The position numbers and the translations under genes are program-made. From positions 1 through 13,568 of the forward strand of contig CANORX010000012.1 of the NCBI GenBank assembly GCA_947569225.1: a DNA stretch of 13,568 bases, read 5' to 3'. The notes beneath the pieces are model-generated. The model was not told the DNA's origin, made no database searches, and saw only the letters and a list, made by a program, of their open reading frames with translations. The stretch's first letter is position 1. Every line of letters begins with the position of its first letter. Below, piece after piece: positions 13,360 to 13,568 of this stretch. This DNA comes from an uncultured Clostridia bacterium (GTDB lineage Bacteria > Bacillota_I > Bacilli_A > RF39 > UBA660).

Positions 13360-13568
13360 TTAAATGTTGTCTTTTATTATTTTACAAGGTTTTCCTATTG
13401 CTATTTTGTTGTCATCTAAAAAAGTCCAGTTCATGTTAATTTCTGTATTGTTACTAATATATATGTTGTTTCCATAGGCTACATAGAATGGTGGAGTAAT
13501 CCATACATTTTCGTCTATTTTTCCTAATAATTCTTTTAGTATTTTATTTTTTTGTTCTAAGTCTTCTG
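13360..13568 (-). pseudogene. Internally deleted sugar/maltose O-acetyltransferase (LacA/Maa family), 5' end outside window
   Basis: The frame entering from the right edge reads for 68 residues to TAA at 13360. It contains LLGKIDENVWITPPFYVAYG and NNIYISNNTEINMNWTFLDD, which matches the region just before the hexapeptide repeats of maltose/galactoside O-acetyltransferases. But after KIAIG the sequence jumps to KPCKIIKDNI, which resembles the extreme C-terminus of the same family (GNPCKVIREI type). The left-handed beta-helix with its catalytic His, some 75-80 residues, is missing. An in-frame internal deletion is the simplest explanation, so the product cannot be an active acetyltransferase. 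The N-terminal part lies outside the window. Confidence 0.7.

Noticed and set aside
1..13568. Altered genetic code (UGA as Trp, or reassigned arginine codons)
   Set aside because: All conserved Trp positions checked use TGG, no frame is broken by TGA, and AGG in the L2 tail and CGT elsewhere sit at conserved arginines.
1..13568. CRISPR arrays, tRNA or rRNA genes, insertion sequences
   Set aside because: I saw no regularly spaced repeats, no tRNA-like cloverleaf or CCA end, no rRNA motifs and no transposase or terminal inverted repeats.

Overview
The window looks like a chromosomal segment from a very AT-rich, low-GC Gram-positive bacterium. The best guess is a reduced or uncultured Bacilli lineage close to Erysipelotrichia/Mollicutes. 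The reasons are the zinc-type S14 (four-cysteine, 61 residues), the Bacilli-like L14, S10 and SecY sequences, the strong GGAGG/GGTGA ribosome binding sites, and the absence of an L30 gene. Tryptophan is read from TGG, and every visible gene ends in TAA or TAG, so TGA is neither a visible stop nor a sense codon here. The lineage is an inference; the gene identities of the ribosomal block are not in doubt.

Every gene supported here lies on the minus strand. From 10000 down to the left edge runs the fused S10-spc ribosomal protein operon: rpsJ, rplC, rplD, rplW, rplB, rpsS, rplV, rpsC, rplP, rpmC, rpsQ, rplN, rplX, rplE, rpsN, rpsH, rplF, rplR, rpsE, rplO, and secY, which is cut by the edge. Gaps are mostly 3-20 bases, and several genes overlap (TAATG junctions). 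rpmD (L30), normally between rpsE and rplO, is absent. Four proteins depart from their family's usual length or ends: S5 has an Asn/Arg-rich N-terminal extension, L3 an acidic tail of about 67 residues, L24 lacks its usual C-terminal third, and S3 has a short basic tail.

The operon is driven by a clear promoter (10133-10161) with A-tracts upstream. It is preceded by a leader of about 125 nt with a nested stem-loop, a 13-codon reading frame almost at the predicted RNA start, and a small hairpin just before the rpsJ Shine-Dalgarno. This looks like an autoregulatory leader.

Upstream of that (10426-13568) is an accessory segment, also on the minus strand: a truncated sugar O-acetyltransferase relic, a DUF5131 (Gp37/Gp68-like) protein with a radical-SAM-type cysteine motif, a YtxH-like membrane protein interrupted by an in-frame stop, and a hipB-hipA toxin-antitoxin operon. 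The hipBA promoter is exactly consensus (TTGACA, 17 bp, TATAAT) and is overlaid by a perfect 16-bp palindrome plus flanking inverted repeats, as expected of an autoregulated operator. A strong terminator closes hipBA before the ribosomal operon.

The most unusual observation is that a 20-bp segment of the hipBA control region recurs with two mismatches about 55 bp upstream of the rpsJ promoter core. This raises the possibility that the HipB repressor, or another factor, touches both control regions. It is a sequence resemblance only.
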